Below the pieces are notes generated by a model. It saw nothing but the letters and a program-made list of their open reading frames with translations. It had not been told where the DNA came from and searched no databases. Shown here in pieces: positions 28,594-40,835 of a stretch of 64,000 nt of DNA. Both the position numbers and the translations under genes were made by a program. This stretch comes from Amblyomma americanum (taxonomy: Eukaryota > Arthropoda > Arachnida > Ixodida > Ixodidae). Where the stretch lies: the NCBI RefSeq assembly GCF_052857255.1, contig NC_135507.1, positions 79,689,191-79,753,190 on the forward strand, read 5' to 3'. The stretch's first letter is position 1, and every line of letters begins with the position of its first letter.

Positions 28594-30446
28594 ATGGAGG
28601 CAGGTAGTATTGAGGCCTCTCAGGCAACAGCCGAATTGGGCGCGAAGTGCGCAGCAAAAAAAAAAAAAAAACGAGAGGACCGCGCACCCACTTGCCGGAG
28701 CGCGAAACCTGGGCACTTATCCGTCTCTGGGAAAACCACCTGTCAGAACTGCGCGGCGAGAAACGGAACGGGCCCGTTTACGAGGCCATTGCTACTTCAC
28801 TGGCCGAACAAGGAATCGCAAAGACAAAGGAGCAGGTGCACTCAAAAATAGAAAACCTGACAACAGAATATCGGTGAGTAGTGAACTTAGCCAAGTGCTA
28901 CTTTTATATATACCGCGGATTTATATTAGACCCCTAAGTGTTGCGAAATTTTGTGCTATGATAACCGCGCGGCAGCTTTCAAAACATGCGACAGGTGAGG
29001 CATAGTTTTGACTCACATTATGCGCGAGCGGCTGCTGCATTGGGTTTGGGGCAGCTTTCTTTTCACACAACGTGCAGTGTGCGAAAATGCGTACTTGCCG
29101 CAGTAGCCTTGTTTATTCAGTAGAAGCAGTTAAAATGGGCATTTGTACGAGATACTCTTTTGACTACCTGAGTGTTGGGATCGTAGTGCTCATGGGACTG
29201 TTTGCAGGAGGTGGTCACGAAAGCACACTGGCCAGGTTGCCATACCCTGGACATTCTACTGGGAGCTGCACAGAGTTTTGGGAAGCCTGCCAGTAAACGA
29301 CCGCTCTCTGGTGGAAGAGAGCAACTGCCAACCTGTCAGCACAGTCGAAGAGGTAATTTTCTTGGAAGAATATGAATCTCCATCTGCAAGGATCACTTCT
29401 CAACATCGAAGGCTTTGTATCGTTTATTTTGGATGACAACACCTTTACATATGTTATGAGATGAAGGTGTATCAAACATATGAATAATACAAGATTTGTA
29501 AATTTTTATTGGTTGGAGTCTGAAGCCGCACTGCACAACAACAAACCACTATTGATAAGTTTCTCATCGAAGGCTTTGTATCATTTATTTTGGATGACAA
29601 CACCTTTACTTATGTTATGACATGAAGGTGTATCAAACATATGAATAATACCAGATTTGTAAATTTTTATTGGTTGGAGTCTGAAGCCGCACTGCACAAC
29701 AAACCACTGTTCTTAAGTTGCTGATCGAAGCCTTTGTATCGTTTATTTTGGATGACAACACCTTTATATATGTTATGACATGAAGGTTCAGACATATGAA
29801 TAATACACAATTTGTAAATCACGCTAAGTGGCAAGTTAGAACATATCAGCAGGTGATCACAGCTCTGTTTGTTACTGAGGTGTAACGGACCGAGGCTCAT
29901 TTCAGTTGTAACACTCTTGTGATGGCAGGCAAAAAATGATTCACCACTGTAAACATAAATGTTTTCATGGACAACACTTATCAGAGCCCCGAAAGAAAGC
30001 ATAGCTTGAGGGTTATTTCTTCAATTTCTTTGCGAGCATGTAATTGACCTCCGGTTATTGTTTCATCATTGTTTCAAACGCTCTTCATGCAGATTATCTC
30101 CACCATGGAGACTGGCGACATTCATGGAAGCTCATTTGAGCTTGAACCAACGACTGAGGCAGCTGGCACATCTGCTGCTGCAGAAGACCCTGCGCAAGAC
30201 CCTCCACCACACCTGCGGGCCACAGCAAGCACTACCCCAGTTGTGGCTACTACCAGCCGCCAGCAGCGGAAGCGGAAGCGACCATTTTCGTCAGCCCAAG
30301 AAACCCAGCAATGTCTGCTGGAGGAGCAGCGTCTCCTGCGGCAGGATCTCAAGGAGTATAGAGAAAAAGAGCTTCGGCTTCGTGAGCGACAAGTAAAAGC
30401 CGAAGAAGACCTCGGTCAGAAGCTGAAGGACTTCCTGAACAAATAA
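28594..30446 (+). CDS. Myb/SANT-like DNA-binding protein of the Harbinger element
   Basis: Three exons: 28594-28873, 29208-29352 and 30093-30446. Donors GTGAGT and GTAATT and acceptors TTTGCAG and CATGCAG fit; the first junction makes CG|G = Arg and the second is in phase 0. The N-terminal part (ERETWALIRLWENHL...YEAIATSLAEQG) is a Myb/SANT-like trihelix, continued in exon 2 by IPWTFYWELHRVLG. Exon 3 is Ala/Thr/Pro-rich, has the basic stretch RQQRKRKR and ends in a charged coiled coil (EEQRLLRQDLKEYREKEL). In Harbinger elements this partner protein binds the transposon ends and helps import the transposase. A 16-A run at about 28656-28671 puts the start and the SANT part in different frames, so the gene is broken or the run length is misread. 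The start at 28594 is the first ATG in the 5' frame. Confidence 0.65.
29404..29820. repeat. Tandem repeat, about 160-bp unit, 2.6 copies
   Basis: Units start near 29404, 29565 and 29723 and share a CATCGAAGGCTTTGTATC start, a TTTATTTTGGATGACAACAC stretch and a GGAGTCTGAAGCCGCACTGC end. They lie in the second intron of the Myb/SANT-like gene. Confidence 0.85.
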
Positions 30447-33400
30447 AATTTATAAATCTCAGCTTGCATTCATGTACATGCTACTATTGGGCCACAGGCT
30501 GCGTAAAAGGCACAAGGCAGTGTTGCGATACAGTACTGACAGCTGTGCAAGTTTAACAACAAAGCGACAAAAAGTACCTCAGAAAAGGCAAGGGCGAAAG
30601 AACAAGGCAAAAATTGATGTGCACTGTCTTGCACTAGCAATAACTAATTGTGAAAGTACTGACACTGTATACAAAGACAGTTGTCCACACAAGACGCATA
30701 TTGACACATATATCCATATCAGTGCTTGTGTGTCTTGCAGGAGGTTAACCATGCCCAGATCATGCCACGTCAGAAATTGCCCTGAAGGAGTGCTTCTCAC
30801 ACCAACGAAATTGGTTGGGAAACCCCACTGAAGTCAGTTAATAACCTGGCTGTTAAACATATAGGTTAAGAAGTTGACGTGGTGATTGGGGTAACCCATT
30901 CTTCTGATTTTGTTTGTGCAAGAAAACCACTCCTTCAGGAAGGTTTGCAGTGGAAGGTAGCAAGACACAAAACTAGACCTGCTGCAGTCCCACATTGGCA
31001 CCAAATGCTACCTAGGATTAGGTATGCTGATTAGAGGTACAAAACATGGGCAGCACTCTTCGTCATGTTAAGCGGCCTTCTACTGCAGCTGCTGAAAATA
31101 ATGCACAAGAGCTGCCCGAACACTAGCCCCACTATCAACTTCTAACTGCGTAGTATGAGCAGGTTGTTCAAAATCTGTCATGCTGAGAAACCTCATCCAA
31201 CCATTGCTGCTATAGCCGGGCACCAAAATGTTCACACATGTTAAGTGTACAGCAGGCTCTAATAATCACAGGTACATGCCTGATCTCGCACTCCATCCTT
31301 TTCATGGTGTATCGAAAGCGGGCTTTCATTCTGCCAAAGGCATTTTCAACAATCCTTCGTGTTTTGGACAGATGGTAATTGAACAGTCTTTTTTCCTCCT
31401 GTAAAGGGCCATTATGCGGGAAGGGTTTCATGAGATGCCCTGTCAGGGCAAACGCCTGGTCGCAAAGGATAATCGGGGGCACAGCAGTGCCATTAATCAC
31501 TGTGACCGGCGTCTTGAATAGCGGCCCTTCAACTGTTTCAGCCAGATCCGACTGACTGTACACATGGGAGTCGTGGCATCGTCCTGGGCTGCCTGCAGAA
31601 ACATACCAAAACCGGTATTTATGGTCCACAAGGGCCAGAAGGATGACACTCTACCTGCACAAAAGAAAAGAACATTTTGTATGCACAAGGTTACATGATG
31701 GAACTATTTAGCGTGTATTTAAAAACAGTAGATCAGAAGAAGCCTAATGCTGTAGCGGGTCGTCTACTTCTAAGGTGAAAACAGAAGCGCTTCAGTACAT
31801 CGAACGCGAGTAATGTTCACATCCTTGTGGCTGTGCAAGACGCATGAGAGCAGTGACAGCTCCATGCCCTGCCTGCACCTGCTCAATAGTTTGTGAGTAT
31901 CTAATAGAATCAGCACACATATTCACCTTAGATGTGGAACAGTATACATGGCTGTGTGTGGATGAAGCCGAACTTGTATACATATGATTACTGAAAATAA
32001 GATTATAAATAGAGGTGACAGGCTGTAAAGGTGATATTAGATTGCGAAGGATTTTTTTAGATCCATGAAAATTAAATACACATTGAAAGAATGCTGCAGC
32101 ATTGTAAGTAGCCATGAAGGTAAATTCACATATTGCAAAAACTACCTTGTTTCACATTAGTTATTCCAACTACGTAATGCACTAAGGAAAAACAAAGAAA
32201 AAAACACTTGCCAGCCTTTGTAGTTCCTATAGTCCACCGCATTCAAGTGGGGTGGAGACACCGGGAAATGGCAGCCATCCAAGGCCCCCACTGCTTGCGG
32301 GAATCCTTTCATAGCGTGAAACTCGCTAACATGTTCATCCATCTCGTTTGGTGCCATCATTCGGACCCACTCCGGTTCGAGCACAACCACCACAGTCTCG
32401 GCAAACTCCCTATACATGGTTTGCATGTGACGTCACGTCCGGCGGCGCGCGCTGCGGCGGACATGTTGGTGCAGTCTGTGCGGAGTCGGTGGAGTGCGGG
32501 TCGCACGCGTTTCCTCGCTAGTGGTAACTCGTGCAATTTTGTTGCCTTTTGTGTGGCATGCCGCCGCTTCTCAGTAAGCAGCCTTTAGACGCTACCTACC
32601 GCTTAGATCTTACGGGGTCGGAGCGCGTTCGGTATGCGGAAAAAGTGCGTCTCTGCGATAATATCGACCCGTTCATGCTGCGGCCGGGAACGGACACAAC
32701 AAGCGATGTCGACATATTTCCAGAGATTTGTTACGGTGACATCGTCAATTACCTTGTCTTTTCTGCAAGCTTTCTGACCCTTGAAGAAATGAAGGCGTTT
32801 AAGTCCACCGAGGCGCATAATTATTTCACTAGCGGCTGGGTGAAGGGACTGTCGGCAAAACAGCTACAAGGGGACAAGGTGCTTCTACTTGGAGAGGTAA
32901 GTCGCAGGACATTGATCTTTGTAAGGATTAGAGTAAAGAAATAACGGTTATTAAATCCACAAGTGACTGAGTGTAAGCCGTCACTCAGTAAAGTTTTAAA
33001 AAGAACTGTTTACAAACTGTCAGGCTAGTGATTCATTTCTTCATATGTACTGAACCTGAACGACTTCAGATTAAATCACGAGTTATATTCTATTTTTATG
33101 GGCATATGAAAGGAACCGTTGCTGGTTTATCTTAGCTTGGAAACCCAACAAGGTATTGCGCAAAAAAGAAACGGTCATGCGTGGAGAGATTGTTATCGCT
33201 CGCTACAGATTTGTCGACCAACAATTTAGGTCTCGCCTGTCGCGTCGCGCATTATGGCCCGCATTAACTGATCAAGCTCATCGCTGTTGCCGTTTTCGAC
33301 GGTCCGGTAGCGCGAAAAGATCGACAGTGACGTGCGCCTGTGCACAGATGTGCCCAATGTTAATTTGGACTTTGCCATATTTTCCTTGCAGGGCAACCAT

Positions 33401-34561
33401 TCACAAAGGTTGCGAGACCAGCCTCTACGTGTATGGATTCTCTGCAAAAAAAGTGGGGCTGTGCTCACAGCCCACTGCACGTGTATGGCAGGAGCAGGAG
33501 AGGCCTGTTCTCATGTTGGAGCCTGCCTTTATGCAGATGAGACCGGTGTCATAATGAAAAACGCCACCAGCTGCACCTCACAGAGCAACATCTGGCTTCC
33601 TGCCTACGTCGAGAAGGTACAATTCAAGAGGCTGAAAGATATCTACTTCACTTCGTCCAGGGTGAAAAAGCGAAAGCTGGATGATGCAATCTGCAACAGC
33701 ACTTCAACTGAGACCAAAGCAAAGAAACGAATGGATATCCCACCACCAACAGAAGAAGAACTTCGAGAACTTTACAGTGCTTTCGAAAACACAGACGTTG
33801 TACCTGCGCTATTTTCTATCCTGCCAGAATATTGCGAACGTTTTCAGGAGCCCGTACGGACACAACCTGCTCATTTAAGAAAGTTATACTCTCAGGAGAA
33901 CTTGGCTAATGATTTTGATGTGCTTTTGGAGAAGGCCATCAACTTTCTCTCCACATTTTCAGTCGGAGAGGTCACAGTTAAATCAGTTGAGGCTGCAACA
34001 AGACACCAGAGCAACTCACCGGACTGGTTCCTCTACAGAGCTGGCAGAGTGACAGCTTCAGTAATGAAAAGGGTGTGTCAAACAAGTGTTGACAGCCCCA
34101 GCGTGTCATTGCTGAAGTTGATATGTTACCCTGAACAAAATTCTGTCAATGTGCCTGCTGTTATGTGGGGTCGGAAACATGAGCAGGATGCTTTTGAGGC
34201 TTATAAAGCTAAACAAGCCATAAAGCACCACGACTTCCAATGCCGAAGGTCAGGGCTGCACCTGAGCACTGCTAACCCATTTGTTGGCGCATTACCGGAT
34301 GCCATAGTCTCATGCAGCTGCTGTGGGAGAGGTGTTGTAGAGTTTAAGTGCCCATTTTCGTTGAAAGATGGTGAGGAGATTACCACCAAGTGTTTGAGTA
34401 ATATTAATGGAACACTTAAGCTTGACAGAAGTCATGCTTACTACTACCAAATCCAGACTCAGATGAAAGTGTGCCAGGTTGAATTCTGTGACTTCGTGGT
34501 GTGGGGACCGAATGTGTTACACATTGAGAGATTGAGGTGTGATGAGCAGTTTTGCACTGAT

Positions 34562-34575
34562 ATATTTGCTCGTGC
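34562..34575 (+). repeat. Left 14-bp TSD of the I-type LINE
   Basis: ATATTTGCTCGTGC, repeated exactly at 40188-40201. It encodes part of the YqaJ protein (IFARA), so the insertion point is known to the base. Confidence 0.95.
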
Positions 34576-35125
34576 CCCCGCAGGGGTGCGCCTGCAGCTT
34601 GCAGGCGTCGCGACGGTGAGTGGCGACACCGCGGGTTCCCGAGCATCCGCAGGGACATCTCCTCAAGGGGATGATGGTTAACTGTGCATCACCACGGACC
34701 CGAGCACCCGCGCCTCGCCGTGCGTGGCATCGCCGTGTCCGGGGAAAAGGGGATCCTGGTGGTTGAGCCGATGCCGAGCGTTTGGACCCTTAAGGCCGCT
34801 TGGCGGAAGCAACACACCACTTTGGCCCCAGCTTCCTGCAGACGGCACCTCCGGCCTGACCCGACCGGGGGGAATCGGCGGTCGCCTTTTCCTATCCTCC
34901 TCTTCATCTTTAACTTTCCTATCTCTGTCTCACAACTCTCCTATATCCTACTCGCTTCTTGGTTTTTCCTTTTTTCCCGGCGGCGAGGGTTAACCTTGTG
35001 TGACCAACTACCCTGAGTTGCGTCATATTTGGTTATAGTTGAGGTGTACAGTTGGCGTGGGCAGGACTTGCTATCAAGTTCCTGTCGCGTCCCCTTGTTG
35101 GACTCCGTGGTGGGTGGCTGGCACC

Positions 35126-36334
35126 ATGACCGAAAAACAAAGTTTTTTTATGGCTCCCCAACTTTCAAAACCTGATCGCTCTCTCAAAAGAGGGCGGAAC
35201 GAGGCAGACAACTTCTTTCAAAAAAGAAAAGTAACTTTCCCCAAATATCATGTGATCCACAGTGAACAACAAGATAAACAGGCAAGAATAATATCTCCCT
35301 TCCTTGTGTCAAAGTGCTTGACTGAAACCCTAGGCATTGGCTATAAGCTGTCAAAAATGGCCAGCGGCGACTTATTGCTCGAACTGTGTGACAATGTCCA
35401 ACATTCTAAGCTCTCCAACCTAACGTCCATAGGGGAAATCCCGGTCTCCGTGACTCCTCATCGCTCACTAAACACTGTCCGAGGCGTAATATCGGAAAAT
35501 GATTTTCTTCACATAACTGAAAAAGAAATGCTCGACGGGCTCATCGACCAAGACGTCATAGATGTCCACCGAATCAAAATCCGGAAGGACAACAAGGAAA
35601 TAGACACAAAACACATGATCCTGACATTCAACACCAGCACCCTGCCCGACACAATCGACGTGGGATATTTGAAAATCGATGTACGACCATACATACCAAA
35701 TCCTCGCAGGTGTTTCAACTGCGAAAGGTTCGGCCACGGCTCACAGAGCTGTCGCGGTCGTAAAACGTGCGCAAAATGTGCCTCTAACGATCACCAGTCT
35801 GATGTATGTGACGCAGCCCTGTGCTGTGCAAACTGTGAAGGAGAACATGCTGCATACTCCAGGGCGTGTCCGTCCTGGAAGAAAGAAAAAGAAATTATCA
35901 ACATAAAGACCAAGGAAAACATTTCTTTTAAAGAAGCGAGAAGGCGTTTTGCACTTACAAACACATTCTCCTTCACAGCAAAACAAAACTTCGCTGATGT
36001 GGTGCGCAGGGGCGTAGCACCGCACAGCACTCCGGCACCTGCCAAGGCCGCTCCCACCGAGCCTATGGCAGGGCCATCCACGCCCCAGGCAGGGTCAGCG
36101 AAAGCTGCCCTGTCACTGCCAAAGCAGGGACCGCCGGTCCATGGGTCGGCATCCCGCAGGACCTCCCCCCGTCGGGAGAGGCCTGAAACTAACACAACCG
36201 CGGCTGCGCGGTCCTCCAGCACCTCTGTTGAGGTGATGGATACAACACCCACTCCGCCTCCATTACAGCGGCGGAACAGCTCTCTTGAGCGAAAAAAAGA
36301 CAGGCCCCTCATAACGGGCCCACCACATAAGTAA
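35126..36334 (+). CDS. LINE ORF1, Gag-like protein with three zinc knuckles
   Basis: An open frame of 402 residues from an ATG in a good context (CACCATGA). The central part (SVTPHRSLNTVRGVISENDF...DVIDVHRIKIRKDN) resembles the RNA-binding region of I/Jockey Gag-like proteins. Three cysteine knuckles follow at about residues 200-255: CFNCERFGHGSQSC, CAKCASNDHQSDVC and CANCEGEHAAYSRAC. A Pro/Ala/Ser-rich tail ends in basic residues. In this family ORF1 coats the LINE RNA. ORF1 ends 32 bases before the ORF2 ATG. The frame is complete with no stop. Confidence 0.85.
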   Translation: MTEKQSFFMAPQLSKPDRSLKRGRNEADNFFQKRKVTFPKYHVIHSEQQDKQARIISPFLVSKCLTETLGIGYKLSKMASGDLLLELCDNVQHSKLSNLTSIGEIPVSVTPHRSLNTVRGVISENDFLHITEKEMLDGLIDQDVIDVHRIKIRKDNKEIDTKHMILTFNTSTLPDTIDVGYLKIDVRPYIPNPRRCFNCERFGHGSQSCRGRKTCAKCASNDHQSDVCDAALCCANCEGEHAAYSRACPSWKKEKEIINIKTKENISFKEARRRFALTNTFSFTAKQNFADVVRRGVAPHSTPAPAKAAPTEPMAGPSTPQAGSAKAALSLPKQGPPVHGSASRRTSPRRERPETNTTAAARSSSTSVEVMDTTPTPPPLQRRNSSLERKKDRPLITGPPHK

Positions 36335-36366
36335 ATCTCCTTTCATTTTCTTTTAAAAACACAAGC

Positions 36367-39300
36367 ATGGCTTTTTTAATTCAATGGAATTGCAGAGGGC
36401 TTATGCGGAATTATAGTGACATAACACATATTTTAGGGTCAATGTTACCCATAGTTTTATGTCTTCAGGAGACCAATCTTGGTCCACAACATGTGCATAT
36501 CCTGAAACATTATCAAACTTCTAGACGCGATCGCGAGCAGGCAAATCGACTCTCAGGAGGCGTCGCAATTGTCGTCCAAAGCGGCGTCCCTGCTCGAGAA
36601 ATCAAGCTCAATACAAAACTTGAGGCGGTTGCAGTCAGCATCGTCAGCTATAAAACACTAACATCTGTTCCGTATACATTCCTCCACATTTTACATTAAC
36701 AGTCCATGATCTAGAAGAATTGATAGATGAACTTCCAGAGCCATATCTGGTAGTTGGGGATTTTAACGCTCACTCCCCTTTTTGGGGAAGCGAGCGCTGC
36801 GACTCTAGGGGGGCAAACAATCGAAGATTTTATCCTCTCAAATAACATCTGTCTTTTAAATACAGGAAAAGCAACTTATTGTTGCCCAAGCTCGGCAAAA
36901 ATGAGCTTTCTCGATTTAGCTTTCGCATCACCATCGCTTTTTAATGATTTTAAATGGGAGGTTTTAAATGATCCTTTGGGAAGTGATCACCTACCCACTG
37001 TCATCAGACTCTCGTCTTCCACTTCAGTCATCCCCACAAGACCACGGCGCTGGAAATTTCACCTCGCCGACTGGTCACTTTTTACAGAAAGTGCCACTCT
37101 AGATAAAGAATTTTCTGAAGACCTCAGCATAGATGAAATTAATGACAGGTTTACTACATGCATAATATCTGCTGCAACACTCGCTATACCACAAACAACA
37201 GGACTCGTACAGAAGAAACACAAAGTATGGTGGACACAAGAATGTACATTTGCAAAAAAAACAGCAAAATAAAGCATGGGGCACCCTGCGTCGGTACCCC
37301 ACTGCAGAGAACTTACTCACTTTTAAGAGGGCCAACGCGAGAGCGCGGTACGTGCGCAGGAATGCTGAGAAAGCCTCCTGGCAGAAATATGTGTCCTCTA
37401 TAAATAGTTCAATACCATCAAAGAAAATGTGGGACAAAGTTCGTAAATTCACTGGTGACCGTACTTCCTTCCCACTTCCACTTTTGACAACACCCGGTAC
37501 ACAAACATTGTTGGAAGAACAGGCCAATTTATTGGGCGAGCACTTTGCTGAAGTCTCAAGGTCATCCCACTACACAAACACTTTCCAGAAACACAAAGCT
37601 ATAGCTGAAAAACAAAAACTTCCATTCAGAACAGGCATGCAGGAAGACTACAACCAGCCCATTACGCTCCAGGAATTAAATAGGGTATTATCTTCCGGTA
37701 AAAAGACAGCACCAGGCCCAGACAATGTGCATTACAATATGCTTGCCCATCTCTCTGATACTGCCGTACAGGCACTGTTAAAATTCTTCAATAAAATATG
37801 GATGACTAGCAGAATACCTGAGGAGTGGAAGAAAGCAGTAATAGTACCTTTTCTGAAACCCGGAAAATCACCAACAAGTCCTGACAATTACAGACCAATA
37901 GCCCTCACCAGCTGCATTGCTAAATCTTTTGAAAGTGTAATAAACATTAGACTCACCTTTGTACTCGAATCTCGGCAACTATTAGATGTTCATCAATGTG
38001 GATTCAGAAAAGCATGCTCAACCACCGATCACCTTGTCCGCCTAGAGAACACCATACGGGAGGCGTTCATCCACAAGCAGCAGTGTATCGGGGTCGTCTT
38101 CGACATGGAGAAGGCATACGATACCACGTGGAAGTTCGGCATCCTCCGCGACCTAGCAGAGCTAGGTATCCGAGGCAGGATGCTGAACTGCTTGAACGAC
38201 TTCCTGGCTAACCGCACATTTAGGGTCCGCCTAGGAACAACTCTCTCCATGACTTTCACCCAAGAGAATGGCGTACCCCAAGGTTGCATTCTAAGCACGA
38301 CACTCTTCGTAGTAAAAATGAATTCGTTAGCCAAAGTAATACCCAAGTCTATAATGTATTCGGTTTATGTAGATGACCTACAGATAGCATGCACTTCCTC
38401 CAGCATATCGTCCTGCGAGAGACAAATACAAATCACACTAAATAAACTGGCTGCTTGGGCAGAGATAAATGGGCTTAAGTTCTCTCCTCAAAAAACAGTA
38501 GCTGTTCTGTTCTCATTGCGACGAGGCCTACAATTCATTCCCAACCTATACTTGAATCAAGCCACACTACCAATTAAACCAGAACATAAATTTTTAGGAC
38601 TCACTTTTGACAAGAAAGTCACATTTCTACCACACATTAACAACCTTAAAAAGAAAGCATCCCAAGCCCTCAATGTATTAAAGGTGCTCTCGCGAAAACG
38701 GTGGGGGTCCGATAGAACATGCCTATTACACATCTATCGCTCTCTGGTACGCTCCAAGCTGGACTATGGGTGCATAGTATACGGTTCAGCAAGAGCATCC
38801 TACTTGAAAAGACTGGACCTTGTTCATAATCTTGGTCTACGACTATCAACTGGAGCATATAGAACATCCCCGGTAAACAGTCTTTATATTGAAGCTAATG
38901 AGCCTGCACTAGAGGATAGAAGAGTCACACTGACATGCGCATACGTCCTAAAAACCCGTTCTCTTCCTAAACATCTCTGCCATCCCATTGTTACCAAGTG
39001 CCCATCCAAAAGATTATTTAACAATAAACCACAATCCATCCGGCCACTAATAATGCGCTTTGAAGATAAATGTGAAGAGTTAGGAGTACTGGACGTCCTG
39101 CCGAATATTGCACAAAAATATGAAAATTTACCACCATGGTACAGCCTGCCTTCAGTGTGCGACTTCACACTGACACACTTACATAAAAAGGAAATGCCAC
39201 ATCAGCTCATACTACAAGAATTCTTTGAACTGCAAGAAAAATATGACACCTTCACTGAATTTTACACTGATGGGTCAAAAACAGAAAGTCATGTTGGAAG

Positions 39301-40083
39301 TGCAGTAATTCAAGGAAAAAATGAAAAAATGATACGACTGCCACAGTATGCATCGGTTTTTACTGCCGAGAGTTATGCAGTCTTTGTAGCCGTAGACCAA
39401 ATAGTAAATGAAAACATTAAAAATAGCGTCATTTACACCGATTCACTGAGTATGCTCAAAGCGCTGCACTGTAGAAACGCTGCTGAACCAATTATAGGAA
39501 ACATCATACATAACATAATTAAAATAAAAAACAAAAACATAACAATATATTCTGCTGTGTGCCCAGCCATGTTGGAATTGTCGGTAATGAGAGAGCAGAT
39601 GCATGCGCAGCACAAGCTCGAATTGATAAAATAAAACAAGATAACATACCACACAGGGATTTTTTGAAATTAGTGCACAGTAAACTCAGAATTAAGTGGC
39701 AGGCTGCATGGGAAGAACAGGCAAACAACAAACTGCATTCTATAAAACCCGTTTTAGGAGAATGGAAATCATGTAGACATCAAGAACGTATCACTGAAGT
39801 TATTTTATGTCGGCTACGCATTGGGCACACACACCTTACACACAACTTCTTACTGACAAAACAAGACAAACCTCTCTGCGAAATGTGCGGCGATGTACTC
39901 ACTGTAAACCACATTTTAATTTCATGTACAAAACTGGAACAACTGAGGAAAAAATATTTTACAAGACTCTACAATGAATACATCCCATTGCACCCCAAGT
40001 TGCTTTTAGGCGATCAAGCACTGGTTGATATTTCAAGTATTTTTAAGTTTCTTAATGAAGCCAATGTTTTAAACAAACTCTAG
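36367..40083 (+). pseudogene. LINE ORF2: APE endonuclease, reverse transcriptase, RNase H
   Basis: It starts MAFLIQWNCRGL, the APE-type endonuclease start, followed by LQETNLG, VVGDFNAHSPFWGS and SDHLPT. The RT has AFSMSK-like thumb neighbours and the catalytic strands FDMEKAYDTTW (motif A), GVPQGCILS (motif B) and YVDDLQIA (motif C). RNase H follows (FYTDGSKTESHVGSAV, AESYAVFVAV, IYTDSLSML, VPSHVGIVGNERAD), then the Cys/His end CEMCGDVLTVNHILISC. The frame is broken about four times: near 36650, in a G-run near 36808, in an A8 run near 37253 and near 39545. Three of these four are single-base changes at or near homopolymers or short runs. Otherwise all catalytic residues are visible. Confidence 0.85.
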
Positions 40084-40187
40084 TTATAAAAAAGTGTAAC
40101 ATTTAACAAAAACCTAACCTTGTGTTTGGCGCATCATAGCCATAGTTGCTTTTGCGCCATTAAAACCAATATAACTAACTAACTAAC

Positions 40188-40201
40188 ATATTTGCTCGTG
40201 C
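40188..40201 (+). repeat. Right 14-bp TSD of the I-type LINE
   Basis: Exact copy of 34562-34575. It follows the LINE tail of AACTAACTAAC repeats. Confidence 0.95.
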
Positions 40202-40540
40202 AAGGCAATTTTTTCAGAAAGCAATTTTACCTGAACTGTTCAACCACTATTACACAAGGCAACAAAACAGTCTAGAGGACAAGCCGTCCGACGGTGCAGA
40301 ATACTGTTTCTGCCGTGGACCGGATACTGGCAAAATGGTTGCTTGTGACAGTGCGTCATGCCAGTACAAGTGGTTCCACTTCTCCTGTGTTGGACTGAAA
40401 CGCAAGCCGAGAGCAAAAAAATGGTTTTGTCCTGAGTGCAAAGAAAACAAGACTGATTAGTCTTTTTTTTCTCATTCTTTATTCTTAACAGCTGTTCAGG
40501 CTTCCAGTTTTTGTTGCCAATACAAAGAAAATATACCCTG

Positions 40541-40767
40541 TGCAAGACTGGACACGGACTTTAGAATCTTCTGACGCTGGTGCTCAACGAAGAAGACGAC
40601 GAGAAGCGCCGAACACTCCGAAGCTCGAGCGCCGAACGCTCGTGCGTGCTCTGGACTGAACGTGGTCTCTGATCTGTGCCTGTACGGTTCCGCTGGTTGT
40701 TCGTGACGCTGTGCTTATTACTGTGCTGTGGTGTGCTGTATTAGTAGTGTGCTGTGTTCTTATTACA
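40541..40767 (+). repeat. Gypsy 5' LTR
   Basis: 227 bases, TGCAAGACTGG... to ...CTTATTACA. It contains AACGAAGAAGACGACGAGAA and GTGCGTGCTCTGGACTGAA segments shared with the 3' LTR. Confidence 0.9.
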
Positions 40768-40835
40768 AGTGGTGGAAGTGCCAACGATCTCTCGCCCTGG
40801 AGCTTCGCACCCGCGCATTGCCTACCACCTCTGCA

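Larger units (their letters stand above)
34576..40187 (+). mobile_element. Apparently full-length I-type LINE retrotransposon, 5.6 kb
   Basis: Flanked by a perfect 14-bp TSD. It has a GC-rich 5' UTR of about 550 bases, ORF1 (35126-36334), ORF2 (36367-40083) and a short 3' UTR ending in an AACT/AACTAAC tail instead of poly(A). ORF2 has endonuclease, reverse transcriptase and RNase H parts, which places it in the I group of LINEs. The perfect TSD argues for a fairly recent insertion, while several frame breaks in ORF2 argue for a dead copy or sequence errors. Confidence 0.85.
32558..40460 (+). pseudogene. SWIM zinc finger / YqaJ nuclease / PHD finger protein, split by a LINE
   Basis: Exon 1 is 32558-32896 (ATG with MPPLLSKQPLD; donor GAG|GTAAGT). 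Exon 2 starts at 33392 after CCTTGCAG and runs to 34575, continuing at 40202 behind an I-type LINE; the stop is TAG at 40458-40460. In order: an N-terminal region of unknown function; a SWIM zinc finger (CTCMAGAGEACSH, about residues 140-155); a linker; a YqaJ/lambda-exonuclease-like domain with VTASVMKRV, an acidic GALPDAI and VVEFKCPFS (the D...ExK nuclease signature); and a C-terminal PHD finger (YCFCRGPDTGKMVACD...WFHFSCVGL...WFCPEC) like that of ING proteins. Removing the LINE and one 14-bp repeat restores the frame (DIFARARQFFQ). YqaJ proteins are DNA exonucleases. SWIM and PHD suggest DNA or chromatin binding; that role is inference. Apart from the LINE the frame is open. Confidence 0.8.
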
